DNA of 64,000 nucleotides from Mycobacterium sp. D16R12 (GTDB taxonomy: Bacteria > Actinomycetota > Actinomycetes > Mycobacteriales > Mycobacteriaceae): assembly GCF_002013465.1 (NCBI RefSeq), contig NZ_MAFC01000002.1:1-64000 (forward strand), read 5' to 3'. Below are positions 34,491 to 42,796 of this stretch, piece after piece; positions within the stretch are counted from its first letter, which is position 1; every line of letters begins with the position of its first letter. The notes below the pieces were generated by a model, which saw nothing but the letters and a program-made list of their open reading frames with translations, ran no database searches and was not told the origin of the DNA. A program made the translations under genes and the position numbers.

Positions 34491-35492
34491 CTAAAGGGCG
34501 TTTGCGTCGATGATGGCGGTGGCAAAATCCTGGGGCGCTTCCTGTGGGACGTTGTGCCCGATTCCGTCGAGTATCCGGTGGGTGTACTTGCCGGTGAACA
34601 TCTTCCGGTAGGTAGACCCATCCTTGGCCGGCCCGTCGAAATCGCTGCCGATCGTGATGGTCGGCACACCGATGGTCGGCTTGGCGGCCAGTTTGGCCTC
34701 GATAGCGTCATAGCGCTGCTCACCCTTGGCCAGCCCGAGCCGCCACCGGTAGTTGTGAATGACGATGTCGACATGGTCGGGGTTGTCGAAGGCCCCGGCC
34801 GAGCGGTTGTAGGTGGTGTCGTCGAAGTGCCACGTCGGAGAGGCGTTGTGCCAGATGAGCTCGTTGAAGTCGCGGGTGTTCTGCCGGTAGCCGCGCACTC
34901 CGCGATCGGTGGAGAAGTAGTACTGGTACCACCAGCCCAGTTCCGCCTGCGGCGACAGTGGCTGCTGGTTGGCTTCCAGATTCACGATGATGTAACCGCT
35001 GACCGCCACAAGCGCTTTCACCCGTTCGGGCCAGATCGCGGCGACAATGTCGGCGTTACGGGCGCCCCAGTCGAATCCACCGAGGATGGCCGACGGAATT
35101 TTCAGCGCGTCCATGAAGTCGATGACGTCGGTGGCAAGCGCTGCTTGTTGACCATTGCGGAAAGTATCGGTGGACCTGAACCGGGTACTGCCGTATCCCC
35201 GCAGATAAGGCACCAGAACCCGAAATCCCTTGGCGGTCAGCAGCGGCACCACATCGAGATAACTGTGAATGTCATAGGGCCAGCCGTGCAGCAGGATCAC
35301 CGGCTGTCCGTCGGACGGCCCTTCATCGACGTATCCGACGTTGAGCAGGCCGGCGTCGATCTGTTGGAGGGGCGGGAACTGTGTGCGCGGGCGAGTCGTG
35401 TCGACACTGGCGCCGTTCGAGCAGGCCCCAAGGGTGGTTATGCCGACTGCCGAGGCCAGCGCCACCTTGGAAAATCCACGTCTGCTGATCAT
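34491..35492 (-). CDS. Tat-exported lipoprotein alpha/beta hydrolase (epoxide-hydrolase-like)
   Basis: This 333-residue protein has a twin-arginine signal (ISRRGFSK) and a lipobox (LGAC), so it would be exported folded and lipid-anchored. The alpha/beta hydrolase core shows HGWPYDIHSYLDVVPLL (oxyanion loop), GGFDWGARNADIVAAIWPER with Asp as nucleophile (Asp-type, as in epoxide hydrolases and dehalogenases) and GIGHNVPQEAP with the catalytic His. Exported epoxide or related hydrolase is likely; the substrate is unknown. Confidence 0.82.
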   Translation of the reverse strand: MISRRGFSKVALASAVGITTLGACSNGASVDTTRPRTQFPPLQQIDAGLLNVGYVDEGPSDGQPVILLHGWPYDIHSYLDVVPLLTAKGFRVLVPYLRGYGSTRFRSTDTFRNGQQAALATDVIDFMDALKIPSAILGGFDWGARNADIVAAIWPERVKALVAVSGYIIVNLEANQQPLSPQAELGWWYQYYFSTDRGVRGYRQNTRDFNELIWHNASPTWHFDDTTYNRSAGAFDNPDHVDIVIHNYRWRLGLAKGEQRYDAIEAKLAAKPTIGVPTITIGSDFDGPAKDGSTYRKMFTGKYTHRILDGIGHNVPQEAPQDFATAIIDANAL

Positions 35493-35683
35493 GTCAGGGA
35501 ACCGATTCCGTGAGAGGTCTGTTGGCGCCGCCCCAGGTGACGATGCCGTGGGACTCTACAGCGGCGGGGTAAGCATCCGGAGCAGCTTCGTGGTGCTCGG
35601 TGAAGATCAGCCCCAGGCATGGCATCGCCGCGCTGCACTGCCAGTGACCAGCAGCTGCCCATCGTCTATGCGACGATGACTTG

Positions 35684-36211
35684 ATGGATGCTGCCAAGCT
35701 GTTCGTCGCTGGCGTGATCGTCGCCGGTGCCGCGCTATCCCTGTCGACTCCCGCCGGAGCAGATCCTGTGGCGCCTGGCCCCCCACCCGGGCCGTCGGCT
35801 CCGGATGCGGCAGCGTCGGCCACTGCACCTGTCGGTCCACCGCCCCCGCCGCCTGCTCAGCCATCGGTTCCCGAGGTCGCGAACCCCTCGTACGGCTCGG
35901 GGTCCGGAGGCCCGCTGGGGACCATCCGCGACCTCTACCATCAGGCCAAAGACGGGCCGCTGGACACTCCTGAAGGTGTGGCTGGCCGGCCGGCCGGCGC
36001 GGGACCCGCGCCACAGCTGCCGCCGGGTTACATCTCGACGAACGCCCCGGAGTCCTCCAACCCCGGTCGGATACGCGATCCCTATGCACCGGCGCCGTCG
36101 GGACCACCGCTGCCACCGGGGTACACCCCGTTGACGGGGCCTCCGCCTCCCGGCTATGAGCCGACCGGTCCTGCTCCGGACGGCCCTGCCCCGAGCAGTC
36201 CGACGCCGTGA
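35684..36211 (+). CDS. secreted proline-rich protein
   Basis: This 175-residue protein has a signal peptide (MDAAKLFVAGVIVAGAALSL, cleavage after PAGA), then a chain dominated by Pro (PPGPS, PPPPPAQP, SPGYTPL-like repeats). Central GGPLGTIRDLYHQAKDGPL may be its only folded part. It is likely to extend from the wall or cell surface. The GTG of the next gene overlaps its stop. ATG 35684 is used; TTG 35681 precedes it in frame. Confidence 0.72.
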   Translation: MDAAKLFVAGVIVAGAALSLSTPAGADPVAPGPPPGPSAPDAAASATAPVGPPPPPPAQPSVPEVANPSYGSGSGGPLGTIRDLYHQAKDGPLDTPEGVAGRPAGAGPAPQLPPGYISTNAPESSNPGRIRDPYAPAPSGPPLPPGYTPLTGPPPPGYEPTGPAPDGPAPSSPTP

Positions 36212-36474
36212 GTAGCACCAGGGTCGCCGGGGGAGTAGTGCATACGTTGCCTGCCGATCTGCGCGCGGCGTTGATCGAGAACCCCACGGCCCTGGCCTTG
36301 TGGCAGGACATCACGCCGTTGGGGCGCAACGAGTTCATCTGTTGGGTCGAGGACGCGAAGCAGGAGGCCACGCGGGAGCGCCGTATTCGGCGGACCCAAG
36401 AGGAGCTCGAAGAGGGTAAGCGCCGGCCCTGCTGCTGGCCCGGGTGCAAGCACCGCGAGCGCACCGGCAAGTAA
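36208..36474 (+). CDS. YdeI/OmpD-associated family protein
   Basis: The protein (88 residues) shows the YdeI/OmpD-associated short domain: LPADLRAALIENPTALALWQ, PLGRNEFICWVEDAKQEATR and RIRRTQEELEEGKRRPCCWPG with a Cys pair before a basic end. Such proteins are involved in bacteriocin protection in some bacteria, but here the role is unknown. GTG 36208 overlaps the stop of the proline-rich gene (GTGA), so both are translated together. Confidence 0.8.
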   Translation: MSSTRVAGGVVHTLPADLRAALIENPTALALWQDITPLGRNEFICWVEDAKQEATRERRIRRTQEELEEGKRRPCCWPGCKHRERTGK

Positions 36475-36485
36475 CCGCGGTGGCG

Positions 36486-37133
36486 TCAGACAGAGGGGTT
36501 GTTATCAACGGCCAGTACGTGATTCGTCACCGTCAGCAGGAGATCGACGCTCAGATCGATCAGCTGCTCTTTGCTGATGGCGAGATCACCGGCAAGCCAA
36601 CTTGTCACACTCTCCATGAGCGCGCCGAACAACTGGACGCCCGCAAGCGTGACTCTGTGTTCCAGGTCCTCCGATAAGGCTCCGGAAGATATTCGACCCG
36701 CCTGGGCGCGCATTAAGGCAATGAACATGCCGCGTATCCGGGTGCGGTGTTGGTGCGAGCTGTGCGCGGGGGCTTCGACAAACACCACACGGGCCTTACG
36801 CGGATCCCCGGTGAGCAGATCAATACACGCCCCCAACCCGGCGCGCACGATCTGCTGCCCGTCGGTCCCGGATGCGGCGACGGCATCGGTCATGGCCGTC
36901 AACGTCTGAGTTGCCAGCTCGTCGACCAGTGCCACGAAGATCGCGTGGCGGTTCTCGAAGTGCTCATAGAAGTAACGGTCGTTCAATCCGGTGGCCTGAC
37001 ATAAACCCGAGGCCGAGAGGCTGTTGTACCCCTGTGAGCCCACCATCTCGAGGGACGCGTCGAGGAGGCGCGCACGGCGCTCCGCCCTTCGCTGATCAGC
37101 AGGTATCCCACCGTAACCGCGCGTGGCCGTCAT
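36486..37133 (-). CDS. TetR family transcriptional regulator
   Basis: This 215-residue regulator has the helix-turn-helix near residues 17-60 (RRARLLDASLEMVGSQGYNS, CQATGLNDRYFYEHFENRHA) and a helical ligand domain. ATG 37133 is divergent from the DUF2236 oxygenase gene, with repeats in between that suit an operator. It probably controls that gene and itself. Confidence 0.85.
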   Translation of the reverse strand: MTATRGYGGIPADQRRAERRARLLDASLEMVGSQGYNSLSASGLCQATGLNDRYFYEHFENRHAIFVALVDELATQTLTAMTDAVAASGTDGQQIVRAGLGACIDLLTGDPRKARVVFVEAPAHSSHQHRTRIRGMFIALMRAQAGRISSGALSEDLEHRVTLAGVQLFGALMESVTSWLAGDLAISKEQLIDLSVDLLLTVTNHVLAVDNNPSV

Positions 37134-37140
37134 TCTCGAA

Positions 37141-37193
37141 TTCTGGTGGAGTTCTTGCACAAAAGCAATTTCTGGTGGAGACTTCCTCCAGAA
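37141..37193. promoter_or_regulatory. repeated TTCTGGTGGAG motif and inverted repeat between TetR and oxygenase genes
   Basis: TTCTGGTGGAG occurs at 37141-37151 and again at 37170-37180, and TCCTCCAGAA (37184-37193) is the inverted form of the second. The outer arms TTCTGG/CCAGAA flank a 12-base centre. The cluster sits in the 90 bases between the divergent genes and is the best operator candidate for the TetR. Confidence 0.5.
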
Positions 37194-37223
37194 GTTGCCT
37201 CCCGCTCCGAAAGGAACCCGCTC

Positions 37224-38462
37224 ATGGCACCTCACATGGCCACTGCCGTCCCGTCCCGCCACCCTCGAGACCGGCGCAAGGTGCCCATGGTCGGCCTCCT
37301 GGCCAAAGCAATGCTGATTGGCCCGCCAACCGATGCGGAATGGCGCACGATCGGTGCGGCCTTGAACGCGGGGGACCGGCCGATGGACGACCTCGTTGAC
37401 TGGATGTACGCACAGGGGATGGACTCGACGCGACCGCTTTTCAACCAGGCGATGGCCCAAGGGATCTGCAATGTCGAGAATCCGCCCGAACCACTACACA
37501 CGTTTTTCACACACATCGAAGCAACACCGGATTGGGTTGACTGGAAGCGAATTCGTTCCGGTCAGAGATTCTTTCAGCGTGGGGGCCTCGACACGATCTT
37601 CCTAGCGAGAGACGTCCCGTTCCTGGGCGGTTTCGCCGCGTCAGGTATCAACCGGACGCTTCTTCTCACCAAGACGGGACAGAGCGGGGAAAGCGGGAGT
37701 GCCCAGCGCTTCGCCGAAACCATGCAGTGGGCACTCAGCACGATCGCCGATGACGGACTGTCTCCGCAGGGCAGCGGTTATCAAGCGACCCTGCATGTTC
37801 GGATGATTCATGCATTCGTGCGACGGCATGTCGGAGCACTACCCGAATGGCAGGCCGAGGATTGGGGGACGCCGGTCAGTCAAACCGATATGGCAGCAAC
37901 CATTCTCGGTGCAATCTACGTACCGGCGGTGTTGTCGCTGTCCTTCGGCATCGTCGCGACGCCTCGCGAGCTGGACGATGTCGCACACCTGACCCGGTAT
38001 GTGGGGTGGCTCATGGGTGTCGAGGAGCAATACCTTCCCGTGAATTTCCGTGACGCGCTGAAGCGGCTGTACCACTACTTGATGTCGTTGCATCGGCCAG
38101 ATGAGACCAGCCGCGCGATGGCGGTGCCGATGGCCAATGATCCACTGCACTGGCGTTACTCGAATTTCAAGGCGATCCGCCGCCGAATCGTATGGGCACA
38201 ACATATTTCAATCACCACGACGTACATCGGGCGGGCGCAGATGCGCAGGCTTGGGCTGCCCACCTACATGCCTCCGTGGTATCCGATGCTGCGAATCCCG
38301 GTGAATCTGCTACGCACCGGCGCGAATTTCATACTGCCCGGCGGTCGCCTCAGGCAGGCGCGCAGCGGTTTACGTCGGCAGTACGAGTTCATGCACGCCC
38401 TGAGCGCCGACGGGCGTGCGAACATCGGACATTCCGCCAGCTGGATCGGACATGCCGCCTAG
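37224..38462 (+). CDS. DUF2236 (MpaB/Lcp-like) oxygenase family protein
   Basis: The 412-residue protein has the DUF2236 pattern: GGLDTIFLARDVPFLGGFAA, LHVRMIHAFVRRHVGALPEW (the His-containing helix), IVATPRELDDVAHLTRYVGW and YLMSLHRPDETSRAM. Members such as the rubber oxygenase Lcp and MpaB bind heme through conserved His and oxidise hydrocarbons or steroids. The substrate is unknown. ATG 37224 follows AAAGGA. Divergent TetR upstream. Confidence 0.78.
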   Translation: MAPHMATAVPSRHPRDRRKVPMVGLLAKAMLIGPPTDAEWRTIGAALNAGDRPMDDLVDWMYAQGMDSTRPLFNQAMAQGICNVENPPEPLHTFFTHIEATPDWVDWKRIRSGQRFFQRGGLDTIFLARDVPFLGGFAASGINRTLLLTKTGQSGESGSAQRFAETMQWALSTIADDGLSPQGSGYQATLHVRMIHAFVRRHVGALPEWQAEDWGTPVSQTDMAATILGAIYVPAVLSLSFGIVATPRELDDVAHLTRYVGWLMGVEEQYLPVNFRDALKRLYHYLMSLHRPDETSRAMAVPMANDPLHWRYSNFKAIRRRIVWAQHISITTTYIGRAQMRRLGLPTYMPPWYPMLRIPVNLLRTGANFILPGGRLRQARSGLRRQYEFMHALSADGRANIGHSASWIGHAA

Positions 38463-38472
38463 CGTGTGAGGA

Positions 38473-38907
38473 ATGGTAAGCGCAGCAGCCTCGTCAGAGT
38501 CCGACGTGTACGCGGATTTCGCGAGCCTCATGGGTCAACTGGACCACCCGATGTGCATCGTGACCGTGCAGGGGCCTGATGGCCCCTCTGGCTGCCTGGT
38601 TGGGTTTGCGACTCAGGTCAGCATCGACCCGCCGCTTTTTCTCGTGGGGTTGTCGAAACAAAACCACACCTGGCGAGCTTCGCATGCGGCTAGTCATCTG
38701 GCAGTGCAAGTGATCCCGCGCGCGGATGGTGAGCTGGTGCGCCTCTTTGGCGAACAGACCGGTGACAAGGTCGACAAATTCGCGCTGTGTTCCGGCGATC
38801 ATGTCGGTCAGGTGTTGTCACCGGTCGCTATCGGCCCGGTGGCGAAGTTGTCCGAATACGTGACATTGAATGACGTCAAGGGGCTCACACCTGGCCACGA
38901 AGCGTGA
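38473..38907 (+). CDS. flavin-reductase-like protein, internally shortened
   Basis: The first 100 residues are a typical FMN-binding split barrel (HPMCIVTVQGPDGPSGCLVG, ATQVSIDPPLFLVGLSKQNH, HLAVQVIPRADGELVRLFGE). After DKFALCS the sequence jumps to GDHVGQVLSPVAI. In related proteins about 30 residues (a GVPVLDGC-type strand and an IGRV strand) lie between those segments, so this copy seems to have lost them, keeping the frame. The total is 144 residues against a usual 165-180. It may be non-functional. It starts 10 bases after the oxygenase gene, so an electron-donor role for that oxygenase is conceivable. Confidence 0.65.
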   Translation: MVSAAASSESDVYADFASLMGQLDHPMCIVTVQGPDGPSGCLVGFATQVSIDPPLFLVGLSKQNHTWRASHAASHLAVQVIPRADGELVRLFGEQTGDKVDKFALCSGDHVGQVLSPVAIGPVAKLSEYVTLNDVKGLTPGHEA

Positions 38908-39416
38908 GCGAGCGGGCGATTCTTTTGGTCAAACGCGAATTGACTGCCGTCAACACCAAATATCCACTGCCCGTGCATAAGTGAGTCACACAAGGTCCGG
39001 CCTCTGGAGCGAGCGGCCCCATCGTGTCGATAAATAGCTCCGAGTCATGTTGTGGCGCATATACGCACCGGTCAACCTGAATCGCACCTCGGGGCTGACC
39101 AAGCAAGATCAAGCACTCCCATTGCGAGTTGATGGGCAGACATCACCGTTGAATTCCCCGCTGACGCCGAATTAAACCTCCACAAGACGCCGTTCTCCAG
39201 CGAACGCCGGTGAGCCACAGGGTGGTGCCCGCCGCGATATCCGCTTAGTGTGAGAGAAGCAGATGTGGCGCGCACATGGTTGTCATAAGAGGACAGGGTC
39301 CGCCGGCACAGGAGCGGTAATCGACCCGCCATCGAATGCAGGCGCAGCTCGCCGACGCGGACGTAGTCGGCTAAATCGGACGAGCTGCGTTGTCGACAGC
39401 GTTGAGAGGTTCATGA
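38908..39416. other. 509-base intergenic region, no gene seen
   Basis: Only short antisense reading frames without recognisable domains or ribosome sites occur here. Composition is slightly less GC-rich than the flanking genes. A loose SigF-like pair (GGTT-N14-GGGTCC around 39275) is too far from consensus to claim. It probably carries the promoter of the sigma-factor gene. Confidence 0.5.
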
Positions 39417-40235
39417 ATGGAATGCCCTGTGGAAGTTCCGAGTACCGGGCGCGCGGAGGCTAGATCCAAACCAAGCGGCCCGGCCGATGACTATTCGGAC
39501 GTTCCCAACATGTTTGTTGCTCTCGGTGGCCTGCCGCCGGGTAGCACCGCATACGACCGCGGTCGCGAGCAGATTGTGACCAGGTGCCTTCCTCTGGCCG
39601 ACAATGTTGCGCGCCATTTCGATCGTCGTGGTGTAGACCTCGAAGACCTGATTCAGGTGGCGCGCGTTGGGCTCATGAACGCTGTCAACCGGTTCGATCC
39701 CGAGAAGGGTTCGAGCTTCCTCGGTTTCGCTGTTCCCACCATGATGGGGGAGGTACGTCGGCATTTCCGTGACCACGGATGGTCAATACATGTGCCGCGT
39801 GCCATCAGGGACAGACATGCACAGATCGCCAGGGCCACTGTGGAATTGACTCAGGCACTGCAACGCGCACCGACGGCCACCGAGCTGGCGATCGAGTTGG
39901 GAATCAACCGCGAAGAGGTCGTGGAGAGCCTGATCGCGGCGGATGCCTATCAGCCCCAGTCAATCGAGGCGCCACTCGCGCAAGGCAATGAGGAATCTCG
40001 GCATCTGGCCGACCTCCTCGGCGACACCGATCCGGCGTTGGAACACGTCACGAATCGCGAGGCTGTACGCCCTCTGCTGGCCGCGCTGCCCCGCCGTGAG
40101 CGAATCGTCCTGGAACTTCGGTTCTTCAAAGGTATGACGCAGAGTCAAATAGCCGAGCAGATCGGCGTATCCCAGATGCATGTGTCGCGGATTCTCAGTG
40201 ACACCTTGCGATACCTTCGGGAACAGTTGCAGTAG
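39417..40235 (+). CDS. RNA polymerase sigma factor, SigF/SigB general-stress type
   Basis: This 272-residue sigma-70 protein without region 1 belongs to the SigB/SigF/SigG group. Region 2 reads GVDLEDLIQVARVGLMNAVN with RFDPEKGSSFLGFAVPTMMG and EVRRHFRDHGWSIHVPRAIR. Region 3 is the ATELAIELGINREEVVES stretch. Region 4 has RERIVLELRFFKGMTQSQIA with EQIGVSQMHVSRIL. ATG 39417 lies 7 bases after GAGAGG. Neighbouring genes encode an anti-anti-sigma (STAS) protein, an anti-sigma kinase and a UsfY-like protein, and three nearby promoters fit SigF recognition. It is probably held inactive by the anti-sigma protein until stress. Confidence 0.92.
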   Translation: MECPVEVPSTGRAEARSKPSGPADDYSDVPNMFVALGGLPPGSTAYDRGREQIVTRCLPLADNVARHFDRRGVDLEDLIQVARVGLMNAVNRFDPEKGSSFLGFAVPTMMGEVRRHFRDHGWSIHVPRAIRDRHAQIARATVELTQALQRAPTATELAIELGINREEVVESLIAADAYQPQSIEAPLAQGNEESRHLADLLGDTDPALEHVTNREAVRPLLAALPRRERIVLELRFFKGMTQSQIAEQIGVSQMHVSRILSDTLRYLREQLQ

Positions 40236-40534
40236 GGCATTGCCCGCCCGTGACGCGCATGTCGCGTGCTACAGGGCCTAGATCAGGTTCATGATCATCA
40301 AAATTAGCTCAAAGGCGCAAACACCTGACGAAGAGGGGATTCATGTTTGCGCTGGTTGACTCGAGCGGTTAGAAGCATTGTGTACGAACGCTAGTCGGCG
40401 TAACGTCATCATCAGGTTGAGTCCACAGCCGCGCAGGATCTGTAGATGCCAGTGCAGGGTTGGGCTTCTAAATCGGCCGAGTGGCCTGGTGTCTCCGATC
40501 CGAAGAATGCACACTTCGATCGATGGAGTCATAC
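40236..40534. other. 299-base intergenic region between sigma factor and STAS genes
   Basis: No protein frame of quality or hairpin is seen. GTTT-N18-GGTTAG around 40345 is only a poor SigF-type match. It probably contains the STAS gene promoter. Confidence 0.4.
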
Positions 40535-40957
40535 ATGTCTATCATTGACCAGAATGCATCACGTTTCGCGGTTCGAGCCAAAACCAGTGTTGTTTCACTG
40601 TTTTCATCAACGGACGACACGGCGCAGTTCACTGCTCACTGGCACCGTCCATCTGCAATCCTCGTAAGTGCCACGGGAGAGATCGATGCAGTCAACGCCA
40701 GCCACCTCACGGAGTATGCGACACGGTACCTGGATGGGCACCGCGCATTGGTACTAGATCTAGAAGGGTTGCGGTTCTTCGGAACCGATGGCCTGCTGGC
40801 GCTGGATGAGATACGTCGCCACTGCGCGATACAAGGGATCGACTGGTCGGTGATTCCCGGTCGAGCCGTTGCCAAGTTGCTCGACATCAGTGGGGACGCC
40901 AGCACGTTCCCGCTGAGCGATTCGATGCCCGAGGCGTGGGAGAAGCTGGCCCTGTAG
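40535..40957 (+). CDS. STAS-domain anti-anti-sigma factor (RsbV-like)
   Basis: A STAS domain spans about residues 40-130 of this 140-residue protein. The line SAILVSATGEIDAVNASHLT leads to LVLDLEGLRFFGTDGLLALD, where the Thr of FGTDG is at the position phosphorylated by anti-sigma kinases. It would release the sigma factor by binding the anti-sigma protein when unphosphorylated. ATG 40535 follows GGAG by 6 bases. It is convergent with the anti-sigma kinase gene, 30 bases away. Confidence 0.85.
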   Translation: MSIIDQNASRFAVRAKTSVVSLFSSTDDTAQFTAHWHRPSAILVSATGEIDAVNASHLTEYATRYLDGHRALVLDLEGLRFFGTDGLLALDEIRRHCAIQGIDWSVIPGRAVAKLLDISGDASTFPLSDSMPEAWEKLAL

Positions 40958-40987
40958 CCGAAGGTCAAACGTGAACGCGCGGCGGTG

Positions 40988-41443
40988 CTATCCGTGCGCC
41001 ACGTGCACCGCAGCGGTGGTGTTCCACCCCGTGGTCATGGTGACACCGACGATACGGCCAGTGGCTTCGGCGGGGTGGTCTCTTTCGAATGTTTCAACAT
41101 GGTCTACCAAAGACTTAAGGACATGCCAGCCGAAGCTATCGAGCGGAAAGACGTCCCCGGGCAGACAGTGCGTGAATGCCACGATGCCCAGACGATCTGA
41201 ATGAAAATCCAACCGGACAGTGAGTGTGGCGTCGGGTACCGACGCCCTGATCAGTCGGGTGCACGCCTCATCAGTGGCCAGTTTCAGATCGGCCACCGTG
41301 TCGAGATCGACATCCTCAAAGGTCGCGGCCGCGGCGACGACCGTACGGATCATCGCCAGATTGTCTAGCCGAGCGGCTATTTGGAACGTGAGGGACCGGT
41401 CGCCCGCATGATTGCCGGATTGAGCCGTGTGATTCTCGGTCAT
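40988..41443 (-). CDS. anti-sigma factor kinase, RsbW/UsfX-like
   Basis: This 151-residue GHKL ATPase-type protein shows the N-box helix VADLKLATDEACTRLIRASV. A GHKL G-box-like stretch follows (FGWHVLKSLVDHV), and the strand order matches the mycobacterial UsfX/RsbW family, which also has DE-C in place of the EA-N of Bacillus RsbW. It should bind the SigF-type sigma factor and phosphorylate the STAS protein. ATG 41443 follows GGGAGAG. A GGTT-N15-GGGTAA promoter lies upstream, so the sigma factor probably drives its own inhibitor. Confidence 0.82.
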   Translation of the reverse strand: MTENHTAQSGNHAGDRSLTFQIAARLDNLAMIRTVVAAAATFEDVDLDTVADLKLATDEACTRLIRASVPDATLTVRLDFHSDRLGIVAFTHCLPGDVFPLDSFGWHVLKSLVDHVETFERDHPAEATGRIVGVTMTTGWNTTAAVHVAHG

Positions 41444-41802
41444 ATCTCTCCCAATATTTCCTGCGTTTGAGATTACCCGGAGCATCTGTGCACAACCAAT
41501 ACCGGCCGACAACCGCTCGATGTCCACGCCGAACTGTGCATGACACCGATGGAATTAGCTAATGCGAGTCTACCTCTTCCGCAGTCGTCGTTCGATAGCC
41601 CAAGGGAATTCATGGCTGATAGCTGTTCATGCGGTTCGCATCGAGCTCACCCGGGTCCCGCGCAAGCTGACGTGTTTTCCAGAGTCTTCGCCACGATCCC
41701 TGTCGCTGATGGTCGCGGCGCGGATCACGAGCAGTCTCCTGTTCATTCATCGTGAATCTGGGCTACCCGGTACACGAAGGACTCAATCATCGATTCCGTA
41801 AG
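41444..41802. other. 359-base intergenic region
   Basis: Apart from the SigF-type promoter at 41473-41497, no gene is supported. Short plus-strand frames (41540-41801) lack ribosome sites and domains. Confidence 0.5.
41473..41497 (-). promoter_or_regulatory. SigF-type promoter of the anti-sigma kinase gene
   Basis: On the minus strand GGTT (41497-41494), 15 bases, GGGTAA (41478-41473), then 29 bases to the ATG at 41443. This agrees with the mycobacterial SigF consensus (GTTT/GGTT, N15-17, GGGTAT) with one change at the last -10 base. Typical position and spacing. Confidence 0.65.
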
Positions 41803-42237
41803 TCATGAGGAGTCCGTGCTCTCATGTTCTTCGAGACCTACCGCGTCGAGCAGATCCGCGCGGTCCCGGCTCAGCTTGGGCGCCAAGTCCGGGTTCATAT
41901 GGCCCAGCGCGTCCGCGATATCGGCTAGTCCGTCCGCGATCCCATTGAGCTTCTGCTGGACGGCGTTGTCTGACCGTCTTTGTGTGTTCTGCAGAAGTGC
42001 TACCAGGAGAAAGGTGATGATGGTGGTCAACGTGTTGATGATCAGTTGCCAGGTGTCGATGTTGAACAAGACGAACGTAGGGGCCCACAAGACTACGATG
42101 AGCACGCACACCACAAAGAACCACGGCTGCGAGACGTAGCCGGACATTACCGTCGCGAATCTGTCGAATGCCGACAACCGCTGGCCCACCTCGGACGGAT
42201 ATATGGCCTTACCGTGTGGGCCGCTGCTACTGGGCAT
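41803..42237 (-). CDS. low-affinity iron permease family (Fet4-like) membrane protein
   Basis: The protein (144 residues) has two membrane segments (PWFFVVCVLIVVLWAPTFVL and the following ITTIITFLLVALLQNTQ) and the family stretch WQLIINTLTTIITFLL-VALLQ-NTQRRSDNAVQQKL. This is annotated in databases as the low-affinity iron permease fold; transport activity in bacteria is not established. ATG 42237 is preferred over 42258 because GAGGAG lies 7 bases upstream and because 42258 would sit at the mRNA start of the SigF-type promoter just ahead. Confidence 0.8.
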   Translation of the reverse strand: MPSSSGPHGKAIYPSEVGQRLSAFDRFATVMSGYVSQPWFFVVCVLIVVLWAPTFVLFNIDTWQLIINTLTTIITFLLVALLQNTQRRSDNAVQQKLNGIADGLADIADALGHMNPDLAPKLSRDRADLLDAVGLEEHESTDSS

Positions 42238-42266
42238 CGCTATGCTCCTCTTGCTCATCGTCTGAA

Positions 42267-42291
42267 TTACCCCGCGCCGCAACCTTTAAAC
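42267..42291 (-). promoter_or_regulatory. SigF-type promoter of the iron-permease-like gene
   Basis: On the minus strand GTTT (42291-42288), 15 bases, GGGTAA (42272-42267). The start codon at 42237 is 29 bases downstream, the same spacing as for the anti-sigma gene. Confidence 0.7.
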
Positions 42292-42400
42292 AGAGCGCGC
42301 GCCGTGACTGAAAGATGCAGTGGCCCAAAGGAGGCTGAAGCTGAAAGGTCAAGGGCAAAAGCACCTCGGTGCTCGACCCCGTTCATTTCGTCAGACTTGT

Positions 42401-42700
42401 TCAATCATGGTGGGGTTCCGAATGTTCCTGGTGCCATTGGGCTTCCATCACGCGGATTCGTTTGCGTTCGATGTGGAGCCAGAGCCATCCGAGAACGAAG
42501 AATGCGAGAGCCGACACACCTGCGATCGCGGCCCATCCGTACAACTGATAGCCGGCAGCGGTGAGGCCCAGCACCACCGAGGTGATGCCGATCGCGACGA
42601 GCGCCAGTCCGGGCCATGATGCTCGATCTGTCAGGGTCTCACCGGCATGGGGACGGAAGGTGCGGGCATGATCCACAGGATCTTCGGCTGCTTCTCGCAT
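42401..42700 (-). CDS. UsfY-like small membrane protein
   Basis: This protein (99 residues) begins with a charged stretch MREAAEDPVDHARTFRPHAG before ETLTDRASWPGLALVAIGIT and a second membrane helix (ISALAF-type), ending in a basic His-rich tail. The EDPVDHARTFRPHAG and ASWPG elements match what I recall of the UsfY family, whose gene is linked to usfX-sigF in M. tuberculosis. Function unknown. AGGAG precedes ATG 42700, and a perfect SigF-type promoter lies 72 bases upstream. Confidence 0.65.
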   Translation of the reverse strand: MREAAEDPVDHARTFRPHAGETLTDRASWPGLALVAIGITSVVLGLTAAGYQLYGWAAIAGVSALAFFVLGWLWLHIERKRIRVMEAQWHQEHSEPHHD

Positions 42701-42771
42701 GTGATCTCCTAGTGGCAAGCGGCGGGCTTGCCGCGCGCTATGGTGTCCTGGACAAGGGGTCATTTCGAGCA

Positions 42772-42796
42772 ATACCCACGACGCCGTTGATCAAAC
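42772..42796 (-). promoter_or_regulatory. consensus SigF-type promoter of the UsfY-like gene
   Basis: On the minus strand GTTT (42796-42793), 15 bases, GGGTAT (42777-42772). Both boxes match the SigF consensus exactly. The UsfY-like start is 72 bases downstream. The site overlaps the first codons of the plus-strand lipoprotein gene. Confidence 0.75.

Noticed and set aside
38885..39332. Two minus-strand frames in the gap before the sigma-factor gene
   Set aside because: No ribosome sites, domains or typical codon use; treated as non-coding.
41540..41801. Overlapping plus-strand frames between the anti-sigma gene and the iron-permease-like gene
   Set aside because: Two competing frames in the same 260 bases, no recognisable protein, AT-richer than genes.
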